Shown: one piece after another, positions 45,754 through 55,384 of the stretch
Layout of the letters: every line of letters starts with the position of its first letter
Position numbering within the stretch: position 1 is the stretch's first letter
Origin: Alteromonas sp. V450
GTDB lineage: Bacteria; Pseudomonadota; Gammaproteobacteria; Enterobacterales; Alteromonadaceae
Length of the DNA stretch: 64,000 nt
Assembly: GCF_001885075.1 (NCBI RefSeq)
Contig: NZ_MODU01000004.1
Span: 2,480,001-2,544,000 of the forward strand
Reading direction: 5' to 3'
The notes under the pieces: model-generated
What the model was told of the DNA's origin: nothing
The model's input: the letters and a program-made list of their open reading frames with translations, nothing else
The model's database searches: none
Translations under genes and position numbers: made by a program

Positions 45754-46097
45754 GTAAAAAGCTCTGCGTCTAAAACCAGATATCATACGTGAGATTTGCG
45801 TGTTATAAAATGTATCTGAATTTGCTGATATGAAGCTTGAGTAACAGAAAATCTTTAATCACTTGTGCTTTTAGCTTATTACATATTATTTTGCTTTACC
45901 GTCTAATTTCTCTTTCTTAAATTCGCCAGGCAATGTGCTTAATCTGTCGTATTGCGGTATCGTCTACCTAACGGACGCAATCAAGTTTCATTAAATTTAT
46001 TGCAAATTTTCGGCGTTTATTCATAAAGTTAGTGAAATGAATACTAAATTTGGCATACTGATGTTTAGATTTATTCAGTGCATTAGTTATCACCTAG
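45754..46097. other. Intergenic region upstream of the B12 run and the CadC-like gene
   Basis: About 344 bases between divergent genes. I looked for a second cobalamin riboswitch (CCCCGCAAC core on the minus strand) and do not find one. The sequence is AT-rich and shows no coding region. Confidence 0.55.
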
Positions 46098-48371
46098 ATG
46101 GACTTAGAAAAACACGCAATGACGCCAGAATTGCCAAATGAAATTCAATTTAACGGCTGGGTACTCAAACCGAAGTCGAACTATATTAGTTTTGAATCAA
46201 ATACAGTCGACTTAGAACCGTTATTGTTTGATTTGTTGGTTTACTTCGCACTGCATCAGGGCGAGATCATCACTCGACAAGATTTGATAACCTATGTCTG
46301 GAAACAAAAGTTTGTTGACGATAACTCAATAAATCGCGCTATGTCTGCATTGCGCAAAGTGTTAAAAACAAGCGGTGACAGTGCGCAAGCAATCAAAACA
46401 CACTACAAAAAAGGCTACAGCTTTACGCCAGACGTCATCATAGTAAACGCACCACAATCGGATACCCCCCCTACGTTAGAAGAAAAGTCTACATCGCCCG
46501 CGTATAGCGAGATAAAAACAGCAGACTCTGTGTTAAAAGCGATGCAGGAAAAGACAGAAAAATCTGATGCACAGCAACACACACAATCATTCTTAACGCG
46601 CACCATTTTAACGAAGAAAGGCGCATTCACTGCGTTTTTCAGCGCAATATTAGTCGTTGCTTCGCTGTATGTATTCAACGCTCAACGCAACAGCTTACCG
46701 TCGCCTTTCTTGGAAAAGGCGAGCACTACACGCAACGTTGAGAAGACCAACGCAATGGCCAGCAGAACGAACTTGTTAAATCAGCGAGGCTTGGTGTTTG
46801 CGCCGAAAGTGAACCGAGATAAAACACTGCTCGCCTATAGTTTTATGGCTGAAGACAAAGAAAGGCTAGCCATTAATGTCAAAAATTTAAAAAGCCAAAG
46901 AACTTATGTCATTGCCGAAAAAGACGGAGATCTCTTCCCGATCACCTGGTTTCGAAACGAGCGACTTATTTATCAACTTATCAACGTGTCGCAGGGAGAG
47001 CTATTTTGTGAAGTTTGGAGCGCTCAATTAGCAGATGATCTGCTTGTGCACTCTGATGAAAAACTGTTTGATTGCGACTATCAATCAACCATCAATGGAA
47101 GTTTGATAGAGGGAGGAAAAACGCTCGTATATACAAAATATAATTACAGAGGAGCGCCTGTGTCCTCTGCTTTATTTGCTAGAAACCTTGAGACCAACAA
47201 AGAATATCAAATCACTTCCCCTCATATTGCAGGTCACGGCGATTATTACGTAACGGTTTCCCACGATGAAAAACAAATAGCTTATGCCCGCTCTCATCGA
47301 GGCGGTACAAGTATAATGATTAGTGATATTGATGGTAGTGAGCAAGAACAGCTCATCGATGTCGATTACATGGTCACATCGATATCGTGGAACGCCGAAA
47401 ATAATGCAATTTCTTGGTTTGATCCGGTTCGATGGGAATTAAACACGCTAAACCTACACAATAACAAGCAGCTATCCTATGCACTCAACTTCAGCTACGC
47501 AATTAATCAATGGCTGGGCGTAGAAGTCATCGACAAATCGCGCTTTATATTTGCCAATCGCACTACAGACGCTGATATTATTGCAATAGATTTAGTAAAG
47601 ACTAACGGCAAAGAAGCACGCCTCGACGTAGCGGTTTCAGGATCTTTTGAACAAGGTTTTGCATCGACGGGGGAAGAACTGAACGGCTATTATTTGGTAT
47701 ATGGAGAAAATGTCAGCGTTTGGCGCTATGTGGATGGCATCCATGTAAAGGTTAAAGATCTATCAGTACAAAGGCCTGCGAGCTTATCTGTTTCACCTGA
47801 TAAGCAGCGTATCTTAGTTGCCGACAGTGATAGCGTCATGACTTACGACCTCAACTTTGAATTAATCAGCCACTTGAAGCTCGAGAAACAGGTCAGCCAC
47901 GTGCAATGGCTAAGTAATGAAGAGTTAATTGCCATTTACGGCGAATATCGTTCATCTAAACCAGCAATAATCAGCCTTAGTACTGGCAAAGTAAATGAAG
48001 TAGGCGATTTGCTAGCCATAAATATTAGTAGAGTAGACAACAATACGATTGCAGTATTGGATTCAACGATGAACGTAAGCATGATAGATGTGCGTTCGAA
48101 GAACGTTTTACAAAAACAATTTTTAGAAAGCAGTACTGCGGAACATTTCGCCGCGGATACTACATTTATCTACTTTACAAAAAGTGTTAATGAAGTATAT
48201 CGAAGACCTTGGAATGGTTCAGGCGAAAACGATGAGTTTATTATATCGACTTCAGCAGCCAACATTAGAGACTTAAACATAAGTACCGAGCCAGAAGCAT
48301 CAACTGTCTTTTTGACGGTTGCTAAAATGACACCTAATACACTCTACGATGTTCAACTGGCGCAACAATAG
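46098..48371 (+). CDS. CadC-like membrane transcriptional regulator with periplasmic beta-propeller
   Basis: A 757-residue one-component regulator. An OmpR/PhoB-type winged helix (about 15-110; GWVLKPKSNYISFESNTVDLEPLLFDLL, VWKQKFVDDNSINRAMSALRKVL) is followed by a linker, one membrane helix (about 175-194, FTAFFSAILVVASLYVFNA) and a large periplasmic region with TolB/WD40-like strands (such as ISDIDGSEQEQL). DNA binding is in the cytoplasm, and the propeller probably senses envelope signals. The target is unknown; a divergent operon starts about 340 bases away. The 3' end abuts a broken GGDEF gene in antisense. Confidence 0.88.
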   Translation: MDLEKHAMTPELPNEIQFNGWVLKPKSNYISFESNTVDLEPLLFDLLVYFALHQGEIITRQDLITYVWKQKFVDDNSINRAMSALRKVLKTSGDSAQAIKTHYKKGYSFTPDVIIVNAPQSDTPPTLEEKSTSPAYSEIKTADSVLKAMQEKTEKSDAQQHTQSFLTRTILTKKGAFTAFFSAILVVASLYVFNAQRNSLPSPFLEKASTTRNVEKTNAMASRTNLLNQRGLVFAPKVNRDKTLLAYSFMAEDKERLAINVKNLKSQRTYVIAEKDGDLFPITWFRNERLIYQLINVSQGELFCEVWSAQLADDLLVHSDEKLFDCDYQSTINGSLIEGGKTLVYTKYNYRGAPVSSALFARNLETNKEYQITSPHIAGHGDYYVTVSHDEKQIAYARSHRGGTSIMISDIDGSEQEQLIDVDYMVTSISWNAENNAISWFDPVRWELNTLNLHNNKQLSYALNFSYAINQWLGVEVIDKSRFIFANRTTDADIIAIDLVKTNGKEARLDVAVSGSFEQGFASTGEELNGYYLVYGENVSVWRYVDGIHVKVKDLSVQRPASLSVSPDKQRILVADSDSVMTYDLNFELISHLKLEKQVSHVQWLSNEELIAIYGEYRSSKPAIISLSTGKVNEVGDLLAINISRVDNNTIAVLDSTMNVSMIDVRSKNVLQKQFLESSTAEHFAADTTFIYFTKSVNEVYRRPWNGSGENDEFIISTSAANIRDLNISTEPEASTVFLTVAKMTPNTLYDVQLAQQ

Positions 48372-48984
48372 ATAATCGTTGTAACAAAGGTGCATGCGTA
48401 GGTTTTCTGCTATTTGCTTAGCGTACTGAGTACGGGTGTTAGGTAAGAATACTAAAAACTCTTCTCCGCCCCAGCGAAAGGTGATATCCGAGCCCCTAAC
48501 CTGCCCTTTGATTTCTTCTGCCACTTTTTGCAGCACCTTGTCGCCCATGTCATGACCATACTTATCGTTAACTTCTTTAAACCAGTCGATATCGATAAGC
48601 ATAACTGACATAAACTTATTGCTGCGCTTTCCCAGCTCCCAAACAGAGTATACCAAATCTCCAAAAGCGCGTCGGTTATACAACGAAGTGAGTGGGTCGA
48701 GCCTTGCATCACGCTCTGCGTTTCTGTGTGCTTGCTGAACTTGCTTGTAATTAAACGCCAGTGAAATAGACAGTAGAGACATTTCCAATACCATGCCAAT
48801 TTCAATCCCCCTGAACGCCCACTTTGAATAGGGAATAAGTTCCCACGTGGCCAAACTCGACACTGTTGGGCCACCCGTTCCACACAAAATAGCGGGGAGG
48901 AAAAACTTAGCTAGGGTGTCGCCATTGCGATAGGCGAATAAGGGTTCAGATGCAGGGTCGACAATAGAAAAGGTAAACCCTTGT
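48300..48984 (-). pseudogene. Diguanylate cyclase remnant (7TM-type GGDEF), truncated at both ends
   Basis: An open minus-strand frame between a TAA near 48984 and a stop near 48300. It begins in what looks like the last membrane segments of a 7TMR-DISM sensor (TWELIPYSKWAFRGIEIGMVLEMSLLSISLAF), continues through a GGDEF domain with the active motif RWGGEEF and an RxxD inhibitory site five residues before it, then loses homology after the AENLR helix, about 20 residues into antisense overlap with the 3' end of the CadC-like gene. The sensor, signal peptide and last third of the GGDEF domain are missing; only a TTG at 48887 could start it. Most likely a deletion relic. Confidence 0.75.
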
Positions 48985-49067
48985 TAACATACAAATTAAG
49001 TTACGCTAATCAACAAAGATTGTGAATAAGTTTATTGGTTAGAATATTACGTAAGCACTTTTTCTTT

Positions 49068-49080
49068 GAGGTATTACCAA
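49068..49080. promoter_or_regulatory. Imperfect GntR-type operator upstream of the AEC permease
   Basis: GAGGTATTACCAA matches 11 of 13 bases of the symmetrical site TTGGTATTACCAA found at 58348-58360. It lies 111 bases before the permease start. One complete half-site is present. Weak evidence taken alone. Confidence 0.3.
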
Positions 49081-49191
49081 TTTACTTTATGCATAAGAAC
49101 AGAAAGTTGGCATACTATGCCCCTTACTGCCTATTTACAAAGCAGTAATCCATTGTTCTGTAAATACACTCAAAGGCGTTAGTTATTTCTT

Positions 49192-50124
49192 ATGCTTAGC
49201 TTTATAACCAGCACGCTTATTCCTGTATTGATCCTTCTTTTAATGGGTTGGCTGTTTTTTCGGATTAAGTGGCTTAATGAAGGGTTTATCGAAGCTGGCT
49301 CTAAGCTGGTGTTTAACGTTGCGCTCCCTGCTCTACTGTTCTTATCAATCGCGAGAGCTGACTTTTCCAAAGCCGCGAATCTATCTCTTATGAGCGTGGG
49401 AGTGATAGGTACACTCATTGTATTTGCTGTGCTTATGATTATCTCTCACCTGACAGTACACCCGTATAAAGCCAGAGGTGTAGTTGTTCAGGGCGGTTTT
49501 CGAGCCAATATGGGTATTATCGGCTTAGCCTATTGCGCTAACACCTATGGGCAAGAGGGTCTAGCTGTAGCGTCTGTATACATGGGGTGTATTACCATCT
49601 TATTTAATGTACTGTCAGTGTTTGTTCTTAACTTTTACCAAGGTACGTCGCGCTCTTTAACGGGCCAAGTTACCGGCATGGCGAAAAACCCGTTGATCTT
49701 ATCAATTGCCGCAGCCTTGCCTTTTTCATACTTCGAATGGCAACTTCCAGATACCCTAGTGCAAACAGGGGAATACTTCGCACAGCTTACCCTGCCACTT
49801 GCCCTTATATGCACCGGCGCCTCACTACAGTTCCGCTCTTTTTCCAGTGACTGGTTTAACATTGTACTTAGTACTACCAGTAAATGCGTAGTCTACCCCT
49901 TTGTATTGGTTGTTCTTGCCTACGCTCTAGGTTTTAAAGGAATGGAACTAGGCATTGTTCTCCTCTTAGCTATCTCACCTACTGCTGCTGCAAGCTATGT
50001 AATGGTTAGAAACCTAGGCGGGGATTATCGCTTAGCGGCAAGCATAATCGCAGTAAGCACATTGGTGTCTCTACCGATTACCGCCCTAGCTTTTGGAATA
50101 CTTAGCAAATTGCAGCTTGTGTGA
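49192..50124 (+). CDS. AEC (auxin efflux carrier) family transporter
   Basis: A 310-residue polytopic membrane protein with ten helices in two bundles. The family pattern is seen in LMGWLFFRIKWLNEGFIEAGSKLVFNVALPALLFLSIA, FRANMGIIGLAYCANTYGQEG and the C-terminal LLLAISPTAAASYVMVRNLGGDYRLAASIIAVSTLVS. Members move organic acids such as malate or malonate; the substrate here is not known. AAAGGCG lies upstream at a long distance. It precedes the alginate lyase by about 290 bases on the same strand, but a functional link is not shown. Confidence 0.88.
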   Translation: MLSFITSTLIPVLILLLMGWLFFRIKWLNEGFIEAGSKLVFNVALPALLFLSIARADFSKAANLSLMSVGVIGTLIVFAVLMIISHLTVHPYKARGVVVQGGFRANMGIIGLAYCANTYGQEGLAVASVYMGCITILFNVLSVFVLNFYQGTSRSLTGQVTGMAKNPLILSIAAALPFSYFEWQLPDTLVQTGEYFAQLTLPLALICTGASLQFRSFSSDWFNIVLSTTSKCVVYPFVLVVLAYALGFKGMELGIVLLLAISPTAAASYVMVRNLGGDYRLAASIIAVSTLVSLPITALAFGILSKLQLV

Positions 50125-50275
50125 TGAATAAGCGTTGGCACTAATTCACAAGCTCTATTTAACAGTAGTCTTTTTCATACTTGTTGACGCAATAGAGAAG
50201 CCTTTATTCTAACGTGTTAATTGCACCCAAAATATATCTAACCAATTAAGAAATTAAATTTACCAAAACAACCAA

Positions 50276-50288
50276 TTGGTCTGATCCA
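50276..50288. promoter_or_regulatory. Possible GntR/FadR-type site upstream of the alginate lyase
   Basis: TTGGTCTGATCCA overlaps the palindrome ACCAATTGGT (50271-50280) in the 289-base gap before the lyase gene. The TTGGT half-site is intact and the other half is degenerate. FadR/GntR regulators use TTGGTnnnACCAA-like sites. Tentative. Confidence 0.3.
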
Positions 50289-50413
50289 TTCTTCTTTAAC
50301 TTCTGTTATTGTGTTTATTACAAATTGTCATTTTTAAATAACAACATTTTTACCCTACATCCGTTGTTGCCTGTTTTCACCAATGGCTATTTGACAACAA
50401 GGAAATAAATACA

Positions 50414-52654
50414 ATGAACATCAAGAAATTTAGCCTTACTATGCTAGCTGTTGGTATCGGCCTATCGTCTTTTGCCAGCGAAGCAAAAGGTCACCCTAGC
50501 CTTATCCTTACCGAACCTGGCGTAGAAAGGATGAGAGACAACTTGGGTGAAGTTCCTCTGTTTGATAAAAGTTTGGCAACCGTTAAGCAAGAAGTAGATG
50601 CCGAAATTGCGATGGGTATCGATACGCCTATTCCAAAGGATTTCTCAGGTGGTTATACCCACCAGCGCCATAAACAAAACTTTTTTATTGCGCAAAAAGC
50701 TGGCGTTCTTTATCAAGTGTTAGAAGATGAAAAGTACGCCAAATATATTCGTGACATGTTGTTTCAATATGAAGCCATGTACAAAGACTTACCCCTTCAC
50801 CCGCAAGAGCGCTCATATTCGCGGGGTAAACTATTCTGGCAATGCCTAAACGACAGCAACTGGCTGGTTTACATGAGCCAAGCTTATGATGCTATTTACG
50901 ACTATTTGTCTGCTGATGAACGCAAAACACTAGAGGACAATCTCTTCCGTCCGTTTGCCGATTTTATTTCATTAGAAAACCCACAATTTTTTAACCGCGT
51001 GCATAACCACAGTACCTGGGGCATTGCTGCTGTAGGCATGATTGGTCTGGTTATGAACGATGAAGAGCTTATTCAACGTGCCCTTTACGGTATTGAAGAC
51101 GATGGCTTAGAAGTGGGCGGTAAAGACAACGATGGCGGTACTATTAAAGTAGAAGGTCAGCGTAAGGGCTTTTTCGCAAATTTAGAAGAGCCCTTCTCTC
51201 CTGATGGCTACTATACCGAAGGCCCTTACTATCAGCGCTATGCAATGTACCCTTTCCTAATACTCGCGCTGGCTATGGAAAATAATCGTCCAGACTTAAA
51301 AGTGTTACAGCACAAAGATAATGTATTGTTAAAAGGTATTGATGCACTGCTCAACCTGTCTGACGCTGATGGTGAATTCTTCCCCCTTAATGATGCTCAA
51401 AAAGGCATGTCTTATAAGAAAGCCTCTTTAGTTACCGCTGTGGATCTCGCGTACTTTTACGGAGAGAAAGATCCTCGCTTGTTAAGCGTGGTAGAAAAGC
51501 AAGGTGAAGTACTACTACAAGAGTCAGGACTTGAAGCTGCTATTGATATTCGAGATGGCAAAGCGGTTCCCTTTGTAAAGTCCTCCGTTAATTTAAGTGA
51601 TGGCCCGAACGGTGACCAAGGCGGCGTAGGGATTTTGCGATACGGCAATGAAGATCTAACCCTAGTGTTTAAATATGCCGCGCAGGGTCTGAGTCACGGT
51701 CATTACGATAAGTTATCGTTCTCCTTATACGAAAAAGGCGAAGAAGTTCTGCAAGATTATGGCCTAGTTCGCTTTGTAAATATCGGTCAAAAAGGCGGTG
51801 GTAACTATCTAAAAGAAAATACCACGTGGGCTAAGACAACCATTGCACATAATACTTTATCAATAAATGGCACAAAGCATTTTGATGGTGAGTACGACGT
51901 TGCCAGCCAGCATCACTCAGAACTTTTCACTTTTAACGCAGAAGATGACAACGTAAAAGTGGTTAGCGCAACAGAAGAAAATGCTTACCCGGGCACGTTA
52001 ATGCACCGCACCATGGCGGTAATCAAAGACGAAAACTTCGAAAAGCCATTTGTATTAGACATACTACGAGTTGACACTGACAAGAAGAATCAATATGACC
52101 TGCCCTTCTATTACATGGGGCAGATAATTGATAAGAACTTTACTCACGAGTCACCTACCACGTTATCACCATTTGGTGAAGACAACGGCTATCAACATTT
52201 ATTCGTAGAGGGTAAGGGTAACGCGAGTGAAGGTAACACTAAGTTCCAGTGGCTTCAGCATGGCAAGTATTATACGCTGACCACTGTTACCAACGCTGAA
52301 GACGAGGTGTATTTGACTCGCATCGGCGCAAACGATCCAGACTTTAACCTACGCCGCGACGCAGCTATTACGATAAGACGAAACGATACCCAAGACACTT
52401 TATTTGTTTCTGTAGTAGAGCCTCATGGTTCATACAGCCCAGTGAGTGAATCGTCGATTAACTCAAGAAGCAGTATCAAAAACCTTGAAGTCGTTTTAGA
52501 TAGCGACGCGTATACTGGTGTACGTATTACCGACGTAAAGGGTGATACACAGCTATTTATTATTGCTACTAGTAATAATGATAACGGTGCAAGACACCAA
52601 GTTAGCCTAGGCGATGAGAGTTATAGTTGGATAGGACCTTACTTCTATATGTAA
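50414..52654 (+). CDS. Family PL17 oligoalginate lyase
   Basis: A 746-residue secreted lyase with signal peptide (ending ASEAKG). N-terminal alpha/alpha barrel (about 30-390) followed by a heparinase II/III-like beta-sandwich (about 395-746). The conserved NRVHNHSTWG (Asn-His pair), GYYTEGPYYQRYAMYPFLIL (catalytic Tyr) and LSHGHYDKLSFSLYEKGEEVLQDYG (His, Tyr) match the active site of exo-acting PL17 enzymes such as Alg17C of Saccharophagus (736 residues). It splits oligoalginate into unsaturated monouronates (DEH). AAGGAAA precedes the ATG. No other alginate lyase is in the window. Confidence 0.94.
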   Translation: MNIKKFSLTMLAVGIGLSSFASEAKGHPSLILTEPGVERMRDNLGEVPLFDKSLATVKQEVDAEIAMGIDTPIPKDFSGGYTHQRHKQNFFIAQKAGVLYQVLEDEKYAKYIRDMLFQYEAMYKDLPLHPQERSYSRGKLFWQCLNDSNWLVYMSQAYDAIYDYLSADERKTLEDNLFRPFADFISLENPQFFNRVHNHSTWGIAAVGMIGLVMNDEELIQRALYGIEDDGLEVGGKDNDGGTIKVEGQRKGFFANLEEPFSPDGYYTEGPYYQRYAMYPFLILALAMENNRPDLKVLQHKDNVLLKGIDALLNLSDADGEFFPLNDAQKGMSYKKASLVTAVDLAYFYGEKDPRLLSVVEKQGEVLLQESGLEAAIDIRDGKAVPFVKSSVNLSDGPNGDQGGVGILRYGNEDLTLVFKYAAQGLSHGHYDKLSFSLYEKGEEVLQDYGLVRFVNIGQKGGGNYLKENTTWAKTTIAHNTLSINGTKHFDGEYDVASQHHSELFTFNAEDDNVKVVSATEENAYPGTLMHRTMAVIKDENFEKPFVLDILRVDTDKKNQYDLPFYYMGQIIDKNFTHESPTTLSPFGEDNGYQHLFVEGKGNASEGNTKFQWLQHGKYYTLTTVTNAEDEVYLTRIGANDPDFNLRRDAAITIRRNDTQDTLFVSVVEPHGSYSPVSESSINSRSSIKNLEVVLDSDAYTGVRITDVKGDTQLFIIATSNNDNGARHQVSLGDESYSWIGPYFYM

Positions 52655-52690
52655 AAAGCTTTTCAGTACTTTTGTTGAATAACCTGCAAA

Positions 52691-52709
52691 TAAGCCTCGT
52701 AGAGGCTTA
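52691..52709 (+). terminator. Hairpin after the alginate lyase gene
   Basis: Arms TAAGCCTC (52691-52698) and GAGGCTTA (52702-52709) with a 3-base loop, 36 bases past the stop. The downstream sequence is AT-rich without a full T-run. Confidence 0.5.
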
Positions 52710-52884
52710 CTTGATTATAAACCTAGTACTTGTTTGCCATGTAGGCTTTGGCTTTGTAATGCTAGCGTGTGGGTCGAGTAAGTGCTTTTATTACATCAAA
52801 CGTAGGTCTGTACTACTTTCAATACATCTCAAAATTTACGAATTAATAGTCTAAAACAAAGCACATTCGCTGATATACCTAACA

Positions 52885-53772
52885 TCACTTATCAGTAAAA
52901 CTTGTTTGATAACGCGCTACGTTTTCAATTAGCCAGTGTGTAAATGCTTGGAAGCGAGCTTGAGAATGGGTCTCTTTGTGCGTAGCTAACCAAAACGTGC
53001 GTTTGATGTGAATCTCGTTTTCAATTAGCCGAACCAAGCCTGGTTGTTTTTCAGCCATAAACTTGGGCAAAATGCCGACGCCAGCACCATTAATAAGCAT
53101 TTGATATTGCGCATTAATACTGGTGCTGCGCAGCGCGCTTAACTGTGACAGTGCCGTTTCCTCAATGAACTTCAATTGAGGCGCATACACTAAATCGGGA
53201 ACATAACTCACTAAATTGAATGAGGTAAGATCTTGTAATGTTTGCGGTTTTTTATCGTCGATAAGAGACTGATGGGTATAAAGATAAAGGTTATAGTCAG
53301 TCAGTTTTTGTGTAACCAATAAGCCTTTACTAGGCTTTTCTAACAAGATAGCCATATCGGCTTCCCGTTTATTCAGGTTTAGAAAACCGCTTGTAGCAAC
53401 TAGCTCAATACTTATTCCCGGGTACTGCTTCTTGAAGTCGGCCAGTAGAGGTGCCAAAAACCAACTGCCAAAACCTTCAGAAACGCTCACCCTAATCGTA
53501 CCGGCCAAGTGCGAACGTTCATCGCCTAACTCATTTTGCGCTTCCAAAAAGTAATGCTCTGCTTTTTCAATGTACGTGACTAGCTCACTACCATGGGTGG
53601 TAAGTACATAGCCCTTTTTAGTTAGCTCAAATAGTTTGCAATTTAATGAGTCTTCCAGCTTTTTTACACGCCGAATTAACGTCGTAGGGTCTACCTTTAA
53701 ACCTTTAGCAGCAATAGCTACACGACCATTTCTTGCCAGTCCAAGAAACAAACGCATGTCGTCCCAATTCAC
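52885..53772 (-). CDS. LysR-family regulator divergent from mmsAB
   Basis: A 295-residue LysR protein: winged helix NWDDMRLFLGLARNGRVAIAAKGLKVDPTTLIRRVKKLE, then the effector domain from GTIRVSVSEGFGSWFLAPLL. The start is GTG at 53772 with AGGTG upstream. It is divergent from mmsA and mmsB and shares a short promoter region with a strong palindrome, so it probably controls valine catabolism with a pathway intermediate as effector. Confidence 0.9.
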   Translation of the reverse strand: MNWDDMRLFLGLARNGRVAIAAKGLKVDPTTLIRRVKKLEDSLNCKLFELTKKGYVLTTHGSELVTYIEKAEHYFLEAQNELGDERSHLAGTIRVSVSEGFGSWFLAPLLADFKKQYPGISIELVATSGFLNLNKREADMAILLEKPSKGLLVTQKLTDYNLYLYTHQSLIDDKKPQTLQDLTSFNLVSYVPDLVYAPQLKFIEETALSQLSALRSTSINAQYQMLINGAGVGILPKFMAEKQPGLVRLIENEIHIKRTFWLATHKETHSQARFQAFTHWLIENVARYQTSFTDK

Positions 53773-53797
53773 TCAAACACCTGTATTTTTACAGCAC

Positions 53798-53812
53798 TAT
53801 ACTGCAAGTATA
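53798..53812. promoter_or_regulatory. LysR-type operator between lysR and mmsA
   Basis: Perfect palindrome TATACTGCAAGTATA, with arms TATACT and AGTATA around GCA. It holds the T-N11-A pattern expected of LysR recognition sites and lies 25 bases from the LysR start and 58 bases from mmsA. Confidence 0.65.
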
Positions 53813-53870
53813 TGTATTGCCTTTGCAAACACAAGGTTTCAATATTGTTAAAAATTACAGGAGCTATGTC

Positions 53871-55370
53871 ATGAGAAAGATTGTTCACTTTATCGCAGGA
53901 AAAGATTTTGAGGATAGCAGCGAAAATACTGCGTCGGTATTTGCGCCTAATACAGGTGAAGTACAGGCTGAAGTCAGCTTAGCGAACACTTCGACCCTAG
54001 CCTATGCAATTGAAACCGCTCAAGCTGCACAGGTTGAGTGGGCAGCAACAAACCCTCAACGACGCGCTCGTGTTATGTTTAAGTTCAAAGAGCTTGTTGA
54101 GGCAAATCGTGACCGCTTAGCGGCACTGTTATCGAGCGAGCACGGCAAAGTGTTAGTTGATGCGCAGGGTGATATTCAGCGCGGCCTTGAAGTTATTGAA
54201 TTTGCCTGTGGTATTCCTCATGCGCAAAAAGGGGAATATACCGAAGGTGCAGGACCGGGGATCGATGTTTATTCCATGCGTCAAGCCCTCGGTGTAGTGG
54301 CGGGTATTACGCCTTTTAACTTCCCGGCCATGATCCCAATGTGGATGTTCGGAGTGGCAATAGCCTGCGGTAACGCGTTCATTTTAAAGCCATCAGAACG
54401 CGATCCGTCAGTACCTGTTGAACTGGCAAAGCTTATGATTGAAGCAGGCCTTCCTGCTGGTGTACTTAATGTCGTGCACGGTAACAAAGAAGTGGTTGAT
54501 GGTATTTTAGATCATCAAACTATTAAGGCGGTGAGCTTTGTAGGCTCTTCTGATATCGCTAACTATGTATATGAGCGTGGCGCACGCGCTGGCAAGCGCG
54601 TTCAAGCCATGGGCGGCGCGAAGAATCACGGCATCGTGATGCCTGATGCAGACCTGGATCAAGTAGTAACCGACCTAGTAGGTGCTGCATACGGCAGTGC
54701 CGGTGAACGTTGTATGGCGCTACCGGTTGTCGTGCCTGTGGGCGATGAAACCGCTGAGAAACTTAAAGCCAAGCTTATACCAGCTATTAAAGACATTATG
54801 GTAAGCCATAGTGAAGATCCTAATGCCCACTATGGCCCTGTAGTTACCGCTGCTCACAAAGAGCGCGTTGAAGGCTATATCGACCTTTGCATAGAAGAAG
54901 GTGCTGAGCTTGTTTACGACGGCAGAACCAGTCAGATCCCAGACGACAGTCAAGGCTACTTTATCGGCCCAACGTTCTTCGACCATGTGACCAAAAACAT
55001 GCGCTCATACCAAGAGGAAATTTTTGGTCCGGTACTTCAAATGGTGCGCGCTAAAGATTTCAACGAAGCGGTTAACTTGGCAAGTGACCATCAATACGGA
55101 AACGGTGTCGCGATGTACACCCGTAACGGCCATGCGGCACGCGAATTTGCGCAGCGTGTAAACGTGGGCATGGTTGGGATCAACGTACCTATTCCTGTGC
55201 CGGTAGCCTACCATACTTTTGGGGGCTGGAAGCGCTCTGCGTTTGGCGATACCAATCAACATGGTATGGAAGGAGTGAAGTTCTGGACCAAGGTTAAAAC
55301 CATTACGCAACGCTGGCCTGATGGCTCAGATACAAACGACAACGCCTTTGTTATTCCAACCATGGGCTAA
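53871..55370 (+). CDS. mmsA: Methylmalonate-semialdehyde dehydrogenase (CoA-acylating)
   Basis: A 499-residue aldehyde dehydrogenase with the MmsA traits GVVAGITPFNFPAMIPMWMF, NAFILKPSERDP, VSFVGSSD and the catalytic Cys in GSAGERCMALPV. It converts methylmalonate semialdehyde to propionyl-CoA at the end of valine degradation. The ATG at 53871 has AGGAG upstream; an earlier in-frame ATG at 53733 lies inside the divergent LysR gene and is rejected. Followed by mmsB after 14 bases. Confidence 0.94.
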   Translation: MRKIVHFIAGKDFEDSSENTASVFAPNTGEVQAEVSLANTSTLAYAIETAQAAQVEWAATNPQRRARVMFKFKELVEANRDRLAALLSSEHGKVLVDAQGDIQRGLEVIEFACGIPHAQKGEYTEGAGPGIDVYSMRQALGVVAGITPFNFPAMIPMWMFGVAIACGNAFILKPSERDPSVPVELAKLMIEAGLPAGVLNVVHGNKEVVDGILDHQTIKAVSFVGSSDIANYVYERGARAGKRVQAMGGAKNHGIVMPDADLDQVVTDLVGAAYGSAGERCMALPVVVPVGDETAEKLKAKLIPAIKDIMVSHSEDPNAHYGPVVTAAHKERVEGYIDLCIEEGAELVYDGRTSQIPDDSQGYFIGPTFFDHVTKNMRSYQEEIFGPVLQMVRAKDFNEAVNLASDHQYGNGVAMYTRNGHAAREFAQRVNVGMVGINVPIPVPVAYHTFGGWKRSAFGDTNQHGMEGVKFWTKVKTITQRWPDGSDTNDNAFVIPTMG

Positions 55371-55384
55371 ACCGGGAGACAATT

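Noticed and set aside
45754..46097. Second cobalamin riboswitch ahead of the B12 transport run
   Set aside because: The conserved CCGCAAC core and surrounding elements are not present on the minus strand.
53733..53870. N-terminal extension of mmsA
   Set aside because: Overlaps the divergent LysR start and promoter region; ATG 53871 has a good ribosome-binding site and the normal MmsA beginning.
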